A stretch of 64,000 bases of DNA from Serinus canaria (lineage: Eukaryota; Chordata; Aves; Passeriformes; Fringillidae): positions 3,811,214 through 3,875,213 of the forward strand of contig NC_066335.1 in the NCBI RefSeq assembly GCF_022539315.1. The letters run 5' to 3'. The notes beneath the pieces are model-generated. The model was not told where the DNA came from. It did not search any database and saw nothing but the letters and a program-made list of their open reading frames with translations. A program made the position numbers and the translations under genes. Positions within the stretch are counted from its first letter, which is position 1; the number at the start of each line of letters is the position of its first letter. This document shows positions 11,635 through 23,664 of this stretch, in pieces.

Positions 11635-13509
11635 CTCCAGCAGGCTCATCCCAGTTTATCTGGAGCCCATTCCTTTATACACCCTTCTGATACAGGTCCA
11701 CCTCATTGGTCCTTTAATCAACACCCCAACACTAATTAAGAAAACACCCTTGGGTAACATCTTCTGAGAAAACCACTGCTCAAAGCACCAGCTGCAAGAT
11801 TGGTTTGATTCCTTCTCTGAGCCTTCTCAAAACTCCCCAGAACAATTCCTGGGAAAGTTTATCTGGCTTCTCTCTCTGCCCAGACTGTCACATGCACGCT
11901 CCATCCACTGCCCCAGATCTGCACCTCTTTGAGATGCACCTGCCTGGAACAACCAGGAATGAGGTCAGAAATTACTGCTGAGCAGCTGGAGGTTCCATTC
12001 CACGTGCAGCTGCTGCAATGCTTTTAATTCAATTTATGAAAGGATATGGCCATCAGCTCTATTAAATTACCTGCCCATGAGGAATGGGGGGATGGAGGGA
12101 CCATTAGCAAATGCCATTTGCTGACCTCAGCCTCGGCCACGGGGGGATGAATGATGAACAAAGGCACATCCCCCACTTGTGTTACCCAGAAGGAAGAGGC
12201 TTCAAGGGTCAGCAATCCATTATTGCTGGAGACGGGGATGGGCAGATGTGAGATGTGATGGATGTTCCTGATTTCAGCCCCAGCAAGGCTGAGCAGGGGA
12301 TCCTGCTGGGCTCACCCTGGGTTTCCTGAGGCTGATCTGCCCCCTTTGCAGCAGCAGGAATTGTGGCCGGACTGTAAGGAGCAGGATAAGGCTGGGTTGG
12401 ATTTTGGGAGTGCTGTTAGGGCACAGTTTTGGTGCTGTCCTCAAAAGGGGCAGAGCCCCCAGCCCTGGGGGGCTCCTGACACTCCCTGGGGAGGGAGACA
12501 TGTTTGGTGCTCTGCAGGGACAGCCCCACACCTGGAAAGAACCCACCAGCTGTCCTGGCTCCTGTTCTCTTCCTTCACACAGTCCCTCCCTGCCCAGAGA
12601 GCAAAACATCAACTGAGGCTGCTCCAATTAATCCTTGAGTCACAAAAACTGGGAGTCAAATCCAGAATTAGAGATTTTTTTAGATAATTCAGATTTTTTT
12701 TACCAGCACACCCATATTCCAGCTCTTTGATGATACATTTTCCTCCAAATGCTCTTTATTGGAGTGTTTCAGACCTGCCCAGAGCCCTGACCTTGCTCTG
12801 CTTTTCAGAGCTGCTGTGTAGCTCCCATTGTGTTTTCCTGGATTAGAACTAAAGCCCAGCGTGCCTGCAGAGGATAAATAATGTATAGAATCAAGCTGGA
12901 AGCTGGCTAGAAGATAATTGCCTGCAGTCCAGTCATTTGGAGCCCCATTTAAAGTTCCATTTAAGGAAGCCAATCCTCCAGCAGGGCTTTGGGGATCAGA
13001 TCACTGCTGCTGCTCCCTGGCCATTTCTGGCCCATTGATGGAGTGTGCAGCTGCAGGCCCCAATCAATCCATCAATCAATAGGAGCAGGCCCTGCAGCTG
13101 ATCAATGCAGCTTTAAAAGCCTGCAGATCACATTACAAGGGCACCTGCTCCTGCAGGCTCAGCAGATGTGGCTGCAGGCTGGGATTTGCACAGAAATTAT
13201 CACAGCAAGGTGACCCCCAGGCAGGGAATAGGAGATTGCCTCCATGATTTCAGGGGGCTGATCAATTGCTTTATTGAGCTGTTCTGTGTTCACCAAACTA
13301 TCCCAATTCTAGACTGTACCACTGCACTGTGTGAAAAAACCTGAGAGCCCTTACAGACAGGCACAAGACATTGACCTAATTGGTCAATTGGCCTGGTTTG
13401 GACAGCCAGGTGTCTGCTGAGGAAGGGAGGAGCCTCCCCTGAAATGGAAAATGTAACCCCTTCCCTCCAAACTGATATAAATTTGAAATTAAAGGGAGCT
13501 TTCAGGGAA
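11635..13509. other. Unique intergenic sequence, no gene recognised
   Basis: Contains a small CAATCAATC cluster at about 13060-13082 and otherwise mixed sequence. Open frames are short and have no family resemblance. Confidence 0.5.
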
Positions 13510-13925
13510 AAACATGGTGTGGTATTTTTGGGGTCCCCAGGACGAAGAAAGGATTGAGAATCTGATTCCATGTTCTTAGAAGGCTAATTTATTCTTTCAT
13601 GTATTTATATTATGTTAAAGAATGTTAAACTAAAACTGTACTACAGAACAGAGAAAGGATGCAGCCAGAAGGCTCCAAAGAATGACAATGAGAAGTTCCT
13701 GAGTGACTCCTCAGAGTCCAACAGAGCTGGCTGTGATTGGTTATTAATTAAAAACAATTTACATGAGACCAATCCAACAGGCACCTGTTGGGGAACAATC
13801 TCCAGCCCCGTTCCAAAGCAGCAAAACAGGGAGAAGCAAATGAGATAATTTTGTTTTTTCTCTGAGGCTTCTCAGCTTGCCAGGAGAAGAAATCCTGGCA
13901 AAGGGATTTTTCAGAAGGTGTGACA
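13510..13925 (+). mobile_element. LTR-like repeat, second family (copy A)
   Basis: Shares, in order, with 30850-31240 and 33045-33835: TTCTTAGAAGGCTAATTTAT, a TTAAAGAATG..AACTAAA AT-rich segment, AGAAAGGAT.CAGNCAGAAGGCT, GACTC.TCAGAGTCC, CTGTGATTGG, GGAGAAGCAAATGAGATAAT, and CTGAGGCTTCTCAGCTT.CCAGGAGA followed by GGATTTTTCAG. This arrangement fits a solo LTR of a passerine-type endogenous retrovirus. No viral coding sequence is present. Confidence 0.7.
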
Positions 13926-14379
13926 GTGACAATGTGGGAGCAGGAATAACAGTTCTTTACTGGGGAAGGAAATAAAAGGATAAAATGAACAGTGCAGTGA
14001 CCCAAGGCAGCCCTGGCAGAGGCAGAGCACAGCCTGACACCCTGTGGGTCAGGGGCTGGCAGCAGTGCCACTGGAATTGTGGCTCAGCCCTCCTGCAGTG
14101 CCAGGGCTGGTTCTGCTGGAGCAGGGATCCTGGAGAAGGGTGCACTCTGCCTCTGGAGATCCAGGGCCAGAGGCAGCTGCTGCTCCTCTGGGAATCCAGT
14201 GCAGAAGCCGTGCTGGTGTTCCAGGATCTCCAGATTCTATCCGGGTAGGAATGCTTGGCTCCTCCCCCTGGGCTCACATCTCCCAGTGGGATGCTGCAGT
14301 TCTTATCAGCCCTGCAGGGACATCCAATGGCCTCTTATCAGCAGGTGTGCCCCAGGGAGGAGTGGGTGTGGCAGAGATC

Positions 14380-14690
14380 AGGAACACTGCCCAATGGACA
14401 GGAGCCAGCTGCCAGGCAGGTGGGGAACAGAGCACAGTCTGCTTGGCAACCCAGGACATCAATCAACCCAAAACACCATTGGCAGTGCCCAATCAACCAA
14501 TCCCTTTTTAATAAACAATCTCCATAACACATCCCACACGAGCCAAACAAGAGATGCACCAGGTAAAATCAGAATTGTTTTTCTTCTTCTCTGAGCTTTC
14601 TCACCAACTTTCAGCTTCCCAGGAAAATCCTGGGAGAGAGAATTATGCCTCTCTCTGTTCAGAGAATTGTGTGAATACCACACAGAAATG
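14380..14690 (+). mobile_element. Diverged LTR-like fragment related to the second family
   Basis: Carries the 3' half of the same pattern: TTAATAAACAATCTCCATAA, then CACATCCCACACGAGC, TTTCTTCTTCTCTGAGCTTT and CAGCTTCCCAGGAAAATCCT. It matches 13510-13925 loosely and may be an older or different subfamily. Confidence 0.5.
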
Positions 14691-16236
14691 GGACTGGAAA
14701 TGAGCTGGGCTCCCCTGCACCCCCCCTGCTCCCTTTTCCTGGGGGGCCTCTCTTTAAAGCCCTTTTTGTGCCCTGGCTCTGGCATAACCAGAAATTCTCT
14801 TGGGTTTTGTCCTTCTGTTCCGTTCTCTGCACAAAGCAAGAGGAATTTGACCTTGGAGAAGCTGCTCCAGCCCTGCCTTCCCTGCCCACAGTGCAATATC
14901 CACTGTGAGGATTTAACTCCCAGTGTTGTGCCTGACTCCCGTCCTGGAGGCACCAAGCAGTGCTGAGGAAGGGCAGCTGTGATGGAGCTGAGCAGGTCAG
15001 GGGGATCTTTCACCAGCCACCACCAGGGTTTATTTATTTCCTTCCATTTCATGTGCCAAAATGTGTGTTTTATCTTTGTCAGTCAGCCTTTTGTCACTTA
15101 TTCCCGTTCTCATCCGTGACATTTTGATGCACCAATAACACTCTGCAGGCTCATCCTGTGCAAGATGGTATTAAAAAGCTGAAGATGAAATATCCAGGTT
15201 TGTGGAGGTTTTGGGGGAGAGCTCTACAAGCACTGATTCCCCCTGAGATATTGAGGATTTATGAGGCAAGTAAAGGATGGAGGATTTGCCCAAAGTGACA
15301 GAAAGCAGTGAGGAAGAGCAGTTTGAACCTGGCCATTATTCACAGCTATCCACTAATTGCTGTCCCTCCTTCAATCACACATAACAACAGAGGAAATTCC
15401 ACAGAATTCCAAACAGGAAAAGCTCTGCAGTGCTGTGACCTCACCCATCAGGGGCTTCTCTCCACCTTCATCCACAGCATGCCCTAATAAACACCTGCAT
15501 CCTGAAGCACCTGGAGAAATTTGGACTCTTTTCTTGAATTCTCTGGACTTTTAATTAGAGACCCACCTTCAGTGAGGGACACAAAGGTGCCTGAGTGAGT
15601 CTGTTTCAATTCCAGCCAGTTCAGGAGAATATTTTTGCTCCTGGTTTCTCAAGCCAGCAGGGTTTTGAGATGGGGACACCCCTGTGCACCCCCTGGGAGG
15701 GGCAGAAATGAAGAGAAGCTTTGGGGTTTAATGCCAAGGGCTTTTAAATCCATGGCAGCCGTGGCTGGGCCCCACGGACACTAAAATCACCTAAATATCT
15801 GTTTATTTACACCTTGCTTCAGCTCAGGGATCCTTTTTCCTCCAAACCCCAGTGCCCTCCCCCTGCCCCACAGCTGATGCTCCCTCCAGATCCCTCTTTC
15901 CCATTTCTAACAAATTTGTTCTTTGAAATGCAGAACAGAGGCAGGAACTGTGGTAGAGGGAGAACCCCCAGTCTGTAGCTGAGGAATCTTTATTTTAAAA
16001 GCAGGGGGTTCACAAACATGAAAAGAAAAGCTGTGCAGGAACAGGGGGTTGGAAATTCCTTCCCAGGCTGCTGCTAATTCCTGTTCTCACCCAGAGCTGC
16101 TTGGGGCCATCCCATTCCACTGTACGTTGAATTCCAGCCTGATTTTTAATTGATCCTGGGATTAAAGGAAGGGAATGTCAGAGCCTGGACCACAGCAAAA
16201 CTGTGAAGCTACAAAATGTTACAGGAAAAAACGAGA
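14691..16236. other. Unique intergenic sequence, nothing recognised
   Basis: Mixed sequence with no clear repeat or exon on either strand. Confidence 0.5.
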
Positions 16237-16440
16237 ATCGTGGAATGGTTTGGGTTGGAAGGGACCTGAAATCCCACCCAGTGCCACCCCTGCCATGGCA
16301 GGGACACCTCCCTCTGTGCCAGGGGCTCCAGCCTGGCCTTGGGCACTGCCAGGGATCCAGGGGCAGCCACAGCTCCTCTGGGAATTCCATCCCAGCCCCT
16401 CCCCACCCTCACAGGGAGGAATTTCTTGCAAAATAAGAAT
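16237..16440 (-). mobile_element. CR1 LINE 3' fragment (minus orientation)
   Basis: Reads AATCGTGGAATGGTTTGGGT, then TGGAAGGGACCT and GCCATGGCAGGGACACCTCC. This is the reverse complement of a CR1 3' end. It continues into CCTTGGGCACTGCCAGGGAT and a 5' truncation at about 16440. Confidence 0.85.
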
Positions 16441-17029
16441 CCTCCTATACAATTTAAATTTTTGCTACCAAGCACCAAATCCTGCTAGGAAAATCCAATT
16501 TTCCTTCTATTTTAGCCACAGGGTGTTGTGTAAGGAGAGATTCAGGATGGATTTTGCCTTTTATCCTTCCTGAGACCATGTTTGCCCAGCCTGGCTTGGC
16601 AGAGCTGCACAGTGCCAGTGCCTGAGCTGTCTGGGGATCAGCAGAACATGACACACATCAGCAGACAAGCTGACCCCGTGTATCCTGCACAAACCACTCT
16701 GTCCTGCTGGCCTTTTCCCTGCTTTTCCTCCTCTTCCTGCTTTTTTCCCTGCTTTTCCTCCTCTTCCTGCTTTTTTCCCCCTCACTCTTCTTTAAATCTC
16801 TTTTTTCCCTCTCCAATCGACTGCCAGCTGAGATTATTTATTTAGTGCAGTGCAAATTCACTCTTTCCCCACCCCACTGTGTTCCCCTCGCCCTGTGTGC
16901 TCCATCCACACTTCCTGTTCCAGCCACCTCAGGATCCTGCCCCCATCCGGTTCCCATCTGAAATCAAATTCCATCATGCCATGCCCTTTCTTTGGGAATG
17001 TTTTCATGGGTTTTTTTGCTCCTTCGGGT
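16441..17029. other. Unique sequence with a 28-bp duplication
   Basis: CCTGCTTTTCCTCCTCTTCC, then TGCTTTTTTC, occurs twice at about 16718-16782. Nothing else recognised. Confidence 0.5.
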
Positions 17030-17310
17030 GCTGGAAGGCCACAGTGAGGTCACCCCAAAGCTGCTCCTCTCCAGCTGGACATTCCCAGCTCTCCCAGCAG
17101 AGCTGTCCCCTCCCTCTGATCACCCTGGGGTCTCCTCTGGACCCTCTGCAGCAGCTCCAGCTCCTTCTCTCCAGCACTCCTGGGTGCAGGGCTTGGCCAG
17201 CCCTGAAGTGCTTCTCACCTGGCTGGGACAGGATGGAAGAACCTGGGAATGTTTCCCTGGCTCCTCTGGCCTGGCTGGGACATTCTTGCAGCAGCCCCAG
17301 CCCCTGTGCT
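17030..17310 (-). mobile_element. CR1 LINE internal fragment (minus orientation)
   Basis: Contains GTGAGGTCACCCCAAAGCTG, then CTCCTCTCCAG, later CCCTCTGATCACCCTGGGGT and CCTCTGGACCCTCTGCAGCA, then GCTCCAGCTCC. This order is the usual reverse-complemented CR1 sequence upstream of the 3' UTR. Confidence 0.7.
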
Positions 17311-17480
17311 CCCTTGTCACTCCAGCCTGACTCTGCAGTGACAGCCAGGCTCACCCAGGGCCCAAACCCCACCCCAAAGCCCTGCCAGGTTTGATTTCTG
17401 CAGCTGCAGCTCCAGGAGCTGCCGTGGCCCAGCAGAGCTGACCCTGCCCCAGCCTGGCTGCACCAGGCTCCTGAGCCTGC

Positions 17481-18343
17481 CCTGGGCTGGGGGGCTCAGG
17501 GTCACTCCTGCCCCGGGCTGGGGGCCTCAGGGTCACTCCTGCCCCAGCCCGGGGGGCTCAGGGTCACTCCTGCCTCGGGGGTGGGGGGCTCAGGGTCACT
17601 CCTGCCCACGGGTGGGGGGAGGCTCAGGGGTCACTCCTGCCTTCATCCTGGGGGCTCAGGGTCACTCCTGCCCCAGCCTGGGGGGCTCAGGGTCACTCCT
17701 GCCAGCCTGGGGGCTCAGGGTCACTGCCTGCCAAGCCTGGGGGGCTCAGGTCCTACTGACCGGTGCTGGGGGGCCAGGGTACTCTGCCAGGCTGGGGGGC
17801 TCAGGGTCAATCCTGCCCAGCTGGGGGCTCAGGGTCACTCTGCCACAGTGTGGAGGGGCTCAGGGTCACTCTGCCCCACCTGGGGGGCTCAGGGTCGCCT
17901 CCTACCCAGTTTGGCTGGGGGGCTCAGGGTACTCTGCCTCAGCTGGGGGCTCAGGGTCACTCCTGCCTCATCCTGGGGGGCTCAGGGTCACTCCTGCCCC
18001 AGCCTGGGGGCTCAGGGTCACTCCTGCCCCAGCCTGGGGGCTCAGGGTCACTCCTGCCCCAGCCTGGGGGCTCAGGGTCACTCCTGCCTCATCCGGGCTG
18101 GGGGCTCAGGGTCACTCCTGCCCCGGCCTGGGGGGCTCAGGGTCACTCCTGCCCCGGGCTGGGGGCTCAGGGTCACTCCTGCCCCAGCCTGGGGGGCTCA
18201 GGGTCACTCCTGCCCCGGGCTGGGGGCTCAGGGTCACTCCTGCCCCGGGCTGGGGGGCTCAGGGTCACTCCTGCCCTGGGCTGGGGGCTCAGGGTCACTC
18301 CTGCCCCGGGCTGGGGGGCTCAGGGTCACTCCTGCCTCGTCCC
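17481..18343. repeat. G-rich minisatellite, about 31-bp unit, about 27 copies
   Basis: Units contain GGGGGGCTCAGGGTCACTCC followed by TGCCCCAGCCT or TGCCCCGGGCT. The 5' third (17.6-17.9 kb) is more diverged and the 3' two thirds are nearly uniform. The 347-codon and shorter frames through it are by-products of the repeat. Confidence 0.96.
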
Positions 18344-19563
18344 TGGGTGTTTGTTGGGCTCCTTCCCTCCCTGGCTGGGGCAGTCTCTCCCTGGTTGCCC
18401 CGTGCAGCCCCAGGCTGGAGCAGCAGGGCTGGCAGGCCCTGGGCTGTCCCTGCAGTGCATCCATGGATAAATCCCTGAGCGTCCTCAGCACACCCAGATC
18501 CAGGCTGCCCTTCACAGGGACTGAGGAGAGGGCTGCTCTGGCTCTTCCCAGGCTCCAGCCAGCTCTGACCTCGGGAACTGCTCCCATTTGTGCCCTCCTG
18601 CACACAGTGACACATCACAGGTAGGGGACTGCAGAATGCCCTGTCCAGCTACTCAGATCCTGGCACTGAGGCTTGTCCAGGGAAGAGCAGCAATCCAAGT
18701 GAAATATTTGTGTGGAACAGATGGATTTATTTGGTGATCTGACACAGATTCTTATCCTGGAAAGAAATTCAGGTCAGTTGTGAAAGGGAAAGTCAAAGGC
18801 ATTCCCTTAGGAGATGTTTCTCTGATTAACTTCATCCAAGTTCCACTTTTGTTTCATCCTTCCGGCCAAAAATCTTTTCTGAAGCAGAGCTGGATTTACA
18901 AATAGCTAATTGTTCACCAAAATCAGAGCCTGTGAGAGAGTTAGTGTGGAGCCCGTGCCTCAGTTTACCAGATAAAGCAGCTGGGCTTGGGAAATTTGCA
19001 GTGTCATTCCTGCCTTGCAGCAGAGCCTGGCAGGGAGGATCCAGGAGCTTGGGATCCCAGGCAGGCACTTCAAACCCTGCTCCTGCAGCAAGGAGAGAAA
19101 AAGAACAAACAGAAATATCCTCTCCATGCCCACATGCACAGAAATATCTCTTGGAGCTTTGTGAGGAGGGAAGGGGCAGCTGCAGCAAACACAGATCACT
19201 CCTGCCTGGAGCTCCTGCTCCAACCCTGCATTCTTCTGCTCTTTCTTTTTTTTTTTGGTTTTATTTCTGAGGCAGTTTGTTCTGAAAAGAGTTAAGCTCT
19301 GGGTTTGGTGCCAGCATTGCAGCAAGGGGATGGAGCAAAGCTGAAGGGCAGCAGGATGGATGTGCTGCATCTTTAACTGGGTGTGCCCAGCCACTTGCTG
19401 CAGTCTCTGCTGCAGTGGGGGCTCTGCTGCCTCGTTCACGCCCTTCAGGTAATGACAATTGCACACTCACACAGACAATGTCTGCACCTGGATGTGAAAC
19501 AGAAATCAGCCCATGAAGGGTGGGAAACCTCCCCCAGCACAACCCCCAGCTCTGCCAGCACAG
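18344..19563. other. Unique intergenic sequence, no gene recognised
   Basis: No coherent exon is visible. There is a T run near 19247-19257. Confidence 0.5.
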
Positions 19564-20058
19564 GGGTCTGTCCTGATCCTGAGCTCTGGGGAGTTACAGG
19601 GTCTGTCCCTGAGCTCTGGGGAGTTACAGGGTCTGTCCCTGAGCTCTGGGGAGTTACAGGGTCTGTCCCTGATGCTCTGGGGAGTTACAGGGGTCTGTCC
19701 TGAGCTCTGGAGAGTTACAGGGTCTGTCCCTGATGCTCTGGGGAGTTACAGGGGTCTGTCCCTGATGCTCTGGGGAGTTACAGGGTCTGTCCCTGATGCT
19801 CTGGGGAGTTACAGGGTCTGTCCCTGATGCTCTGGGGAGTTACAGGGTCTGTCCTGAGCTCTGGGGAGTTACAGGGTCTGTCCCTGATGCTCTGGGGAGT
19901 TACAGGGTCTGTCCTGAGCTCTGGGGAGTTACAGGGTCTGTCCCTGAGCTCTGGAGAGTTACAGGGTCTGTCCCTGAGGCTCTGGGGAGTTACAGGGTCT
20001 GTCCCTGATGATCTGGGGAGTTATAGGGTCTGTCCCTGAGGCTGGGCTTTGGGGAGTT
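19564..20058. repeat. 30/31-bp minisatellite, about 16 copies
   Basis: Units read GAGCTCTGGGGAGTTACAGG then GTCTGTCCCT, or GATGCTCTGG in place of GAGCTCTGG. One-base length changes shift the reading frame between units, so all three + frames read short VTGSVPELWG-type peptides. Confidence 0.95.
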
Positions 20059-20383
20059 AGAAGGAGCTGCTGGGCACAAAAAGGAGCCAGGCAGGGATTT
20101 CAGCACCCACAGCATCGCCCTGTTGGAGCCTCACCCTCAGCAAACACTTCTGCAGGACCTGCTGCATGTGGCACTTCCAAGGAGATCATGGGGCTGCTGA
20201 GCTCCCTTGCAGTTTGAGCAGTCCCTTAAACTCATCTGATGTGTGGCCATGAAAGGTGCTGGCTCCTGAAACTCCTGAGAAGCAGCTTTTGGAGGATTAG
20301 GACAGAAATGATTTTGAACCTGTGGGTTATTCTTTCACAACTGCAGTGGCAGCTGGGCTGTGGCTCCTGCTGCTGTGAGGGTT

Positions 20384-21330
20384 GGGGATCCAAAGCTTTC
20401 CCCAGGATGCTCTGGGGATCCAAAGCTTTCCCCAGGATGCTCTGGGGATCCAAAGCTTTCCCTGGGATTCTCTGGGGATCCAAAGCTTTCCCCAGGATGC
20501 TCTGGAGATCCAAAGCTTTCCCTGGGATGCTCTGGGGATCCAAAGCTTTCCCTGGGATGCTCTGGGGATCCAAAGCTTTCCCCAGGATTCTCTGGAGATT
20601 CAAAGCTTTCCCCAGGATGCTCTGGGATCCAAAGCTTTCCCCGGGATGCTCTGGGGATCCAAAGCTTTCCCCGGGATGCTCTGGGGATCCAAAGCTTTCC
20701 CTGGGATGCTCTGGGGATCCAAAGCTTTCCCCGGGATGCTCTGGAGATCCAAAGCTTTCCCTGGGATGCTCTGGAGATCCAAAGCTTTCCCTGGGATGCT
20801 CTGGGGATCCAAAGCTTTCCCCAGGATTCTCTGGGGATCCAAAGCTTTCCCTGGGATGCTCTGGGGATCCAAAGCTTTCCCTGGGATGCGCTGGAGATCC
20901 AAAGCTTTCCCTGGAATGCTCTGGGGATCCAAAGCTTTCCCTGGGAGGCTCTGGGGATCCAAAGCTTTCCCTGAGGATGCTCTGGGGATCCAAAGTTTTC
21001 CCCGGGATGCTCTGGGGATCCAAAGCTTTCCCCAGGATGCTCTGGAGATCCAAAGTTTTCCCCAGGATGCTCTGGGGATCCAAAGCTTTCCCAGGATGCT
21101 CTGGAGATCCAAAGTTTTCCCCAGGATGCTCTGGGGATCCAAAGCTTTCCCTGGGATGCTCTGGGGATCCAAAGCTTTCCCCAGGATGCTCTGGAGATCC
21201 AAAGTTTTCCCCAGGATGCTCTGGGGATCCAAAGCTTTCCCTGGGATGCGCTGGAGATCCAAAGCTTTCCCTGGAATGCTCTGGGGATCCAAAGCTTTCC
21301 CTGGGAGGCTCTGAAGATCCAAGCCTCCTT
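20384..21330. repeat. 30-bp minisatellite, about 31 copies, each with GGATCC and AAGCTT
   Basis: The unit is GGATCCAAAGCTTTCCCCAG followed by GATGCTCTGG. It is 945 bp long with a few 29- and 31-bp units. A longer block of units (ending GGGAGGCTCTGG) occurs at 20880-20960 and again at about 21241-21312, showing that groups of units were duplicated together. The 368-, 310- and 283-codon frames are repeat by-products. Confidence 0.97.
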
Positions 21331-22165
21331 TCCCAGGCTCCTTGAACACTTGTTCTCTTTATATAAAACCAGCCATTTGTGACAGAAGTATCATATTAAA
21401 ATCCTGGGGAATTTGTTTGTTCTGAACTTGGTAGACTGTTTGCAGCTATTTTTAGAGGTGTTTATCAGCACACCTTGCAGCTCCTCGCCGTGCAGACACA
21501 AAGTGCTTCTCTCAGAACAATCCCAGTGTCAGCAGCTGCACTCACTGCTCCAAACCTCATCCTTTTTTAATTGAGGGTTTGATCACAAAATGCATCTGAG
21601 ACTTGATCTTCCTTCTGAGAAGCTGGAGACGGGTTTTTTTTAACCTAAATCCGAGAGTGCTACTTAACCACAATAAAACTGTAATTTGGTTGCTGCTTTA
21701 ATAGCAGCTTGCACGTTCTCACAGTCACGTCTGGGGCTCATGACTATGCATGAGCTCCTGCAGGATGTGTGGGATGCAGCTAAAACCTCCCTGCTCCTGC
21801 CGAGGGCTGATTTCGGGATCGATCCCCGCAATTCGGGCAGGGCAGGGCAGGCACCATCCCTGCCCTCCCGAGAAGGGCTCGCTGTGCTTTGGCTCTGGGA
21901 ACGGCAGAAGTTGTTCTGCTCCCACTGTTGCTGTGAAAATTCCCAATTCCGAAGCCCCGCAGAGACTTCAGAGGGGGCTGCAGGGAGCAGAGACATTTCA
22001 CAGAGGATTAGACAGCGCTGACATTTCCAGAGGAACGGCAGAGCCAGGCTGGGGAGCTCGGGAAGGGCTGGAACAGAGCGCAGCGTTCCGGAGCACAACA
22101 GCATCAGCACAGGAGCGGCGCTGATTCATCCGAGCGCTCCCGGCCCTCCCTCCGCACGGGCTCTG
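21331..22165. other. Unique sequence with a mildly CpG-rich part
   Basis: CpG becomes more common from about 21790 to 22165, just before a GC-rich array. A 148-codon minus frame (21664-22110) has no recognisable domain, so I do not call a gene. Confidence 0.45.
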
Positions 22166-22515
22166 GTGCCGCCAAGTGCCAGCTCCCGGTGCCACCAAGT
22201 GCCTGTTCCCGGTGGCGCCAAGTGCCAGCTCCCGGTGCCACCAAGTGCCAGCTCCCGGTGCCGCCAAGTGCCAGCTCCCGGTACCGCCAAGTGCCAGCTC
22301 CCGGTACCACCAAGTGCCAGCTCCCGGTGCCACCAAGTGCCTGTTCCCGGTGGCACCAAGTGCCAGCTCCCGGTGCCACCAAGTGCCTGTTCCCGGTGGC
22401 GCCAAGTGCCAGCTCCCAGTGCCACCAAGTGCCTGTTCCCGGTGGCGCCAAGTGCCAGCTCCCAGTGCCACCAAGTGCCAGCTCCCGGTGCCGCCAAGTG
22501 CCAGCTCCCAGTGCC
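22166..22515. repeat. 23-bp minisatellite, about 15 copies
   Basis: Units contain AAGTGCCAGCTCCCGGTGCC with the variants AAGTGCCTGTTCCCGGTGGC. The two variants partly alternate. No stop codon is present in any frame, so frames of 115-200 codons pass through on both strands. Confidence 0.95.
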
Positions 22516-22604
22516 AGCCCTGCCTGCCTCAGCTCCCTCCCATCCTTCCCAGGGAATGCAGCGGGACCATGTCAGGGTCTCTGGGGTCAGGATGAGCCCG
22601 AGGT

Positions 22605-23325
22605 GTTGCTCTCTCTTCTTCCCAGCCCTGAGACTGAAGAAGAAGCCAGGATTCCTTGGCCCTGGTTCTCAAGGTTGTTTATTTGCTCTCATCTATAACA
22701 TTGTCTGTCTGTCCTGCTGGGGTCTGTTCAGCAGGTCGGGTTGTGGCACACTGACACCCTCAGGGCAGTGTTAAATTTTTATACCAAGAACTGCCTGGGC
22801 TTTATTTACAACAATTTCCCAATCCCTGTCACCTGTGTCAGACAGTCTGTGTGTGCTCTAAACCAACCCAGAAGGGTCACCATCCCAGCAGGAGAGGGAG
22901 GAGAAGGAGAAGGAGAAGGAGAAGGAGAAGGAGAAGGAGAAGGAGAAGGAGAAGGAGAAGGAGAAGGAGAAGGAGAAGGAGAAGGAGAAGGAGAAGGAGA
23001 AGGAGAAGGAGAAGGAGAAGGAGGAGGAGGAGGAGAAGGAGAAGGAGAAGGAGAAGGAGGAGAGGACAGGACACACCCAGGTTCCTCCATCTTGCCTCTT
23101 GAACCCCCATTCCAAATCCCCAGATTCTACTTTTTCACCCTGTGACAAATTCACTGCCATTCTACTCAAACCCCTGTGGTCTGTAACTCCTCACACAAAG
23201 TTGGGAATTGTTTCCATGGCTAAACCAAAGGCCCAGGTGTGTTTGACTCCGTGCCAAGGTCTCTGAGCCCCTGCCAGGGTCTGGAGTCCCCCAGGGCAGC
23301 CAGAGCAATGTCCTGGGTCCTGACA
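22605..23325 (-). mobile_element. LTR-like repeat with expanded triplet tract (copy 2, minus orientation)
   Basis: The reverse complement of 2780-3362, matching on both sides of the purine tract. It includes the poly(A) signal (TTTATT on this strand, near 22801) and the segment CAGACAGTCTGTGTGTGCTC. It differs from copy 1 chiefly in the greatly lengthened purine tract at 22891-23064. It looks like an intact solo LTR. Confidence 0.75.
22891..23064. repeat. GGAGAA hexamer microsatellite, about 174 bp
   Basis: An almost pure purine tract of GGAGAA units, with a short GGAGGAGGA interruption near 23020-23034. It lies inside the LTR-like repeat. The frames through it read poly-Arg, poly-Glu/Gly, poly-Leu or Phe/Ser and are not proteins. 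Confidence 0.97.
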
Positions 23326-23664
23326 AGACCACAGCTCACATAACCCTGAAACAGCACTAGAAAGGCTTGAAGTGAACATTTCCACCAAGGGTCTTAAACC
23401 TGATCACAAATTAGCTGTTAGTAAGTGATTTAGCCTCGTTCTCAGCCCAAATGTGGTGACTGAAATGTCAGAAACAGCAATTCAGGAGCTGACCCAGCAG
23501 ATGTGGGTCCTGCAGCACAGTTTGGACCCAAAGAAGTGGCAGATGCTGCATTCCTGAGCAGTCCCTTCTCCTCCCCAGCGAGAGCCTGGGCAGGTTACTC
23601 AGCAAAATGTGCAGGGGTGGCCTGAGAGCCAACCTGGGAGTGCTGGGCTGGGTTTTGCATCCAG

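Noticed and set aside
20232..21349. Frames of up to 368 codons over the 30-bp array
   Set aside because: Several frames on both strands read equally long repeat peptides (DPKLSLGCSG or GKALDPQSI), so none is special.
22806..23169. Poly-Arg, poly-Leu, Glu/Gly and Phe/Ser frames
   Set aside because: They translate a GGAGAA microsatellite inside an LTR.
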